Assembly (NCBI GenBank): GCA_016928495.1 | Contig: JAFGKQ010000242.1 | Coordinates: 1 to 9,237, forward strand | Origin: Candidatus Fermentibacterales bacterium | GTDB lineage: Bacteria; Fermentibacterota; Fermentibacteria; Fermentibacterales; JAFGKQ01 | Reading direction: 5' to 3' | Length of the DNA stretch: 9,237 bases | In this document: positions 7,755-9,237 of the stretch, in pieces | How positions within the stretch are numbered: the stretch's first letter is position 1 | Layout: each line of letters starts with the position of its first letter | Notes under the pieces: generated by a model | Seen by the model: only the letters and a program-made list of their open reading frames with translations | Databases searched by the model: none | What the model was told of the DNA's origin: nothing | Position numbers and translations under genes: made by a program

Positions 7755-7760
7755 AATATA
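7755..7760 (-). promoter_or_regulatory. Possible -10 box for the rhamnose operon
   Basis: TATATT on the minus strand sits in the only AT-rich island (7754-7764) of an otherwise GC-rich 98-bp spacer, 52 nt before the symporter start. It resembles a -10 element. No TTGACA-like -35 is found 16-18 nt upstream (GTGCCC lies there), which would fit an activator-dependent promoter or a chance match. Low confidence. Confidence 0.3.
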
Positions 7761-7766
7761 GAAAGG

Positions 7767-7791
7767 CCTCGAAGGGCGGGCACCCTCGAGG
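7767..7791 (-). terminator. Hairpin after the STAND gene, possible terminator
   Basis: CCTCG (7767-7771) and AGGG (7773-7776) pair with CCCT (7783-7786) and CGAGG (7787-7791), leaving one bulged A and a 6-nt loop: nine base pairs, GC-rich. Reading the minus strand, it starts 9 nt after the STAND stop and is followed by CCTTTCTATATT, a weak U-rich tail. It could end transcription of the upstream gene, but it overlaps the direct repeat described separately, so an operator role is the alternative. Confidence 0.4.
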
Positions 7792-7796
7792 GGCGG
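7767..7796. repeat. 13-bp direct repeat, candidate operator pair
   Basis: CCTCGAAGGGCGG (7767-7779) and CCTCGAGGGGCGG (7784-7796) match at 12 of 13 bases, with starts 17 nt apart and a 4-nt gap. The pair sits just upstream of the TATATT box and between the STAND gene and the symporter. The second copy contains most of a 10-bp perfect palindrome, CCCTCGAGGG (7783-7792). Tandem sites of this kind are typical of activator binding next to a promoter. The repeat is seen directly; its function is inferred. Confidence 0.5.
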
Positions 7797-7800
7797 CCCG

Positions 7801-9237
7801 TCAGGCCTGGCTCCGCGAGTCACCGTCCAGGGCGAGCGCGGAATCCCGGCACATCTTGAGCAGCTTGGGATTGCCCAGCCTGCCTGCTATCGCGGTAGCT
7901 TCACCGAGCCTGAGGCGAGCCTGCTCCGTTTCTCCATGGCCCAGAAGCACATCCGACAGCACGAGCAGCGCGTTGGCTCTCCTGTAGTCATCCCGGAGCT
8001 CCACCGCCAGATCGATACTCTCCTCGAGCAGCCGGACTGCCTCTCCCACGTCCGTGGAGGCGACTATCCGGGCCAGCCAGGTCAGCGAGGTCGAGATGCC
8101 CAGCCTGTCCCCGATCCTGCGTCTCAACTCCAGGCCCCGCTCGGCGTAGGAGCGGGCCAGCTCGTTGTTGCCACGAGCCTGCGCAAGAGAGCCGAGGTTG
8201 TTGAGCACGCCAGCCTCTACGTATCCGTCACCGAGCCTGCGCGCTTTCTCGAGGGCCTCCGCGTACATGGCCTCCGAGCCATCCGGGTCGTTCAGGTCCC
8301 TCTGAACGCTGGCTCTGTTGCACAGGAGCGCAGCCATCGCACGAAGGTCGTCCGACTCTCTGGCCAGTGACAGCGCGCTGTCATAGAGGGCAGCTGCCTC
8401 GCTGGCATCCCCGATCCTCTGGGACAGGTTCCCCAGGCCGCTCAGACAGCGGATCCGGAGCTGAACGGAGCCCGAGGCTTCCGCGAGATCCAGGGCGCTG
8501 CCGAAGCAATCCCGCGCGGCTTCGTACTCCGATCGAACGGTCCTGAAGACGCCCAGGCGCTCGAGCATCATCACTCGCAGCCCGATCCACGACCGGGAAG
8601 GCTGCGCGGTCCCGGTTGCGGACATCGCATCGAGCTTCACGAGACCGGATTCCAGAAGGTCGACCGCTTCGCTGGAGAGGCTCCTCATCTGGTAGTACGT
8701 CGTGAGGCCGACGGCGTAGACCTCTGCAAGCGCCAGATCGCCATGTTCGAGGGTCGTGCTCCAGCCGAGCCGCAGGTTCTCCAGCCGCTCTGCAGTTCTG
8801 TCCAGGGCCTCCGCCAGCCTGTGGTCGTGGAAGCAGGGGTTGGTGCCGGCAAGGAAGGCGCCGAAGTGGCGGGCATGCGAGAGCCTGATGCCCTGCATGC
8901 CTTCTTCGAGAATCGCGTCCTGCCTCTGCTCCGCGAGCTGCCTCAGCAGGCCGTGGAAGGCCAGCCTTCCGGATCTCTCACGCCTGAGAAGGGACTTGTC
9001 GACCAGAGACTGAATCGTCGCCATCCCGCACCGGGCAACGGCATCCGCATCGGCGGGATCGAATCCCCCCCTGAAGACCGCCAGGCGGGCGAGGCTGGTC
9101 CTCTCGAGATCGTTCAGAAGACCCCAGGAGTAGTCGAAGGCCGCCGCGATGCTCCTGTGTCGCTCGGGAACGTCGGCAGCCCGTGTCTCCAGGATACCCA
9201 GGCTCCTCCCCAGCTCCGCCTCTATTCCGGAGCAGTC
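7801..9237 (-). CDS. STAND-type ATPase regulator, C-terminal part (winged helix plus TPR array)
   Basis: This is the C-terminal 478 residues of a large regulator. The frame is open through base 9237, so the N terminus lies outside the window. Seen, in visible numbering: residues 1-95 hold ERHRSIAAAFDYSW, then LARLAVFRGGF, then LVDKSLLRRE and FHGLLRQLAEQR. This is the winged-helix segment that follows the NB-ARC/AAA-like ATPase in MalT/AfsR/LuxR-type and adenylate-cyclase-fused STAND proteins. Residues from about 220 to 465 form a run of TPR-type helix pairs, for example GLGNLSQRIGDASEAAALYDSAL and NNLGSLAQARGNNELARSYAERG. Family knowledge: the TPR part senses ligand or partner and the ATPase acts as a switch; the output domain (DNA-binding, kinase or cyclase) sits at the unseen N terminus. 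The ATG at 9024 is internal. It lies 98 bp upstream of the symporter, in the same direction, so it may control the rhamnose operon. Confidence 0.85.
   Translation of the reverse strand, partial: DCSGIEAELGRSLGILETRAADVPERHRSIAAAFDYSWGLLNDLERTSLARLAVFRGGFDPADADAVARCGMATIQSLVDKSLLRRERSGRLAFHGLLRQLAEQRQDAILEEGMQGIRLSHARHFGAFLAGTNPCFHDHRLAEALDRTAERLENLRLGWSTTLEHGDLALAEVYAVGLTTYYQMRSLSSEAVDLLESGLVKLDAMSATGTAQPSRSWIGLRVMMLERLGVFRTVRSEYEAARDCFGSALDLAEASGSVQLRIRCLSGLGNLSQRIGDASEAAALYDSALSLARESDDLRAMAALLCNRASVQRDLNDPDGSEAMYAEALEKARRLGDGYVEAGVLNNLGSLAQARGNNELARSYAERGLELRRRIGDRLGISTSLTWLARIVASTDVGEAVRLLEESIDLAVELRDDYRRANALLVLSDVLLGHGETEQARLRLGEATAIAGRLGNPKLLKMCRDSALALDGDSRSQA

Noticed and set aside
6213-7823. 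536-residue minus-strand frame overlapping the whole symporter
   Set aside because: It has no membrane segments or motifs, whereas the overlapping frame encodes a well-conserved SSS transporter. It is a frame shadow.
7801-9024. TPR protein starting at the ATG at 9024
   Set aside because: The same frame is open to the window edge, and the 71 extra residues carry the conserved DVPERHRS and LAVFRGGF winged-helix blocks, so 9024 is internal.
1-9237. A defence system, mobile element, CRISPR array or tRNA gene
   Set aside because: I saw no transposase, integrase, terminal inverted repeats, regularly spaced repeats or cloverleaf. The STAND protein resembles defence NLR-like ATPases in fold only, and its TPR and winged-helix blocks fit the MalT/AfsR regulator type better. 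With the N terminus missing, this stays open but is not supported.

Overview
This is a high-GC bacterial window with dense coding, heavy use of GC-ending and AGG arginine codons, and GTG starts at two of six genes. I see no mobile element, RNA gene or CRISPR array. A secreted-type oligopeptidase, a cell-wall glucosaminidase of the type common in Bacteroidota-like genomes and a STAND/TPR regulator suggest a Gram-negative-like bacterium, possibly an uncultured high-GC lineage. The sequence alone does not fix the phylum.

Layout. On the plus strand, bases 2-457 are the 3' part of a glucosaminidase gene cut by the window edge. A 103-bp gap with a small hairpin follows, then a complete oligopeptidase B-type S9A peptidase (561-2657) with a predicted signal peptide. 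It meets the next gene tail to tail with only 12 bp between the stop codons.

From 2670 to 7702 on the minus strand lies a compact L-rhamnose operon. Its transcription order is SSS-family Na+/solute symporter, rhaB (rhamnulokinase), rhaA (L-rhamnose isomerase), rhaD (rhamnulose-1-phosphate aldolase). The kinase-isomerase-aldolase order is the same as enterobacterial rhaBAD. The last three genes overlap by 4 nt (GTGA and ATGA), which predicts translational coupling. The enzymes convert imported L-rhamnose to L-rhamnulose, then L-rhamnulose 1-phosphate, then dihydroxyacetone phosphate plus L-lactaldehyde. The metal ligands and catalytic residues I could align from memory are all present.

Upstream of the symporter, separated by 98 bp and on the same strand, is the C-terminal 478 residues of a STAND-type ATPase regulator (winged helix plus TPR array) that runs off the right edge. 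The 98-bp spacer holds a 13-bp direct repeat (12/13 identical, 17-nt period), an overlapping hairpin and a lone AT-rich hexamer. It is the natural place for the rhamnose operon's promoter and control sites. The STAND protein is a positional candidate for its regulator, in place of the AraC-type RhaS/RhaR of enterobacteria.

I found no convincing wholly new system. The most interesting points are the non-classical regulator/transporter pairing with a rhaBAD core, the direct repeat in the control region, and the apparently exported oligopeptidase B.
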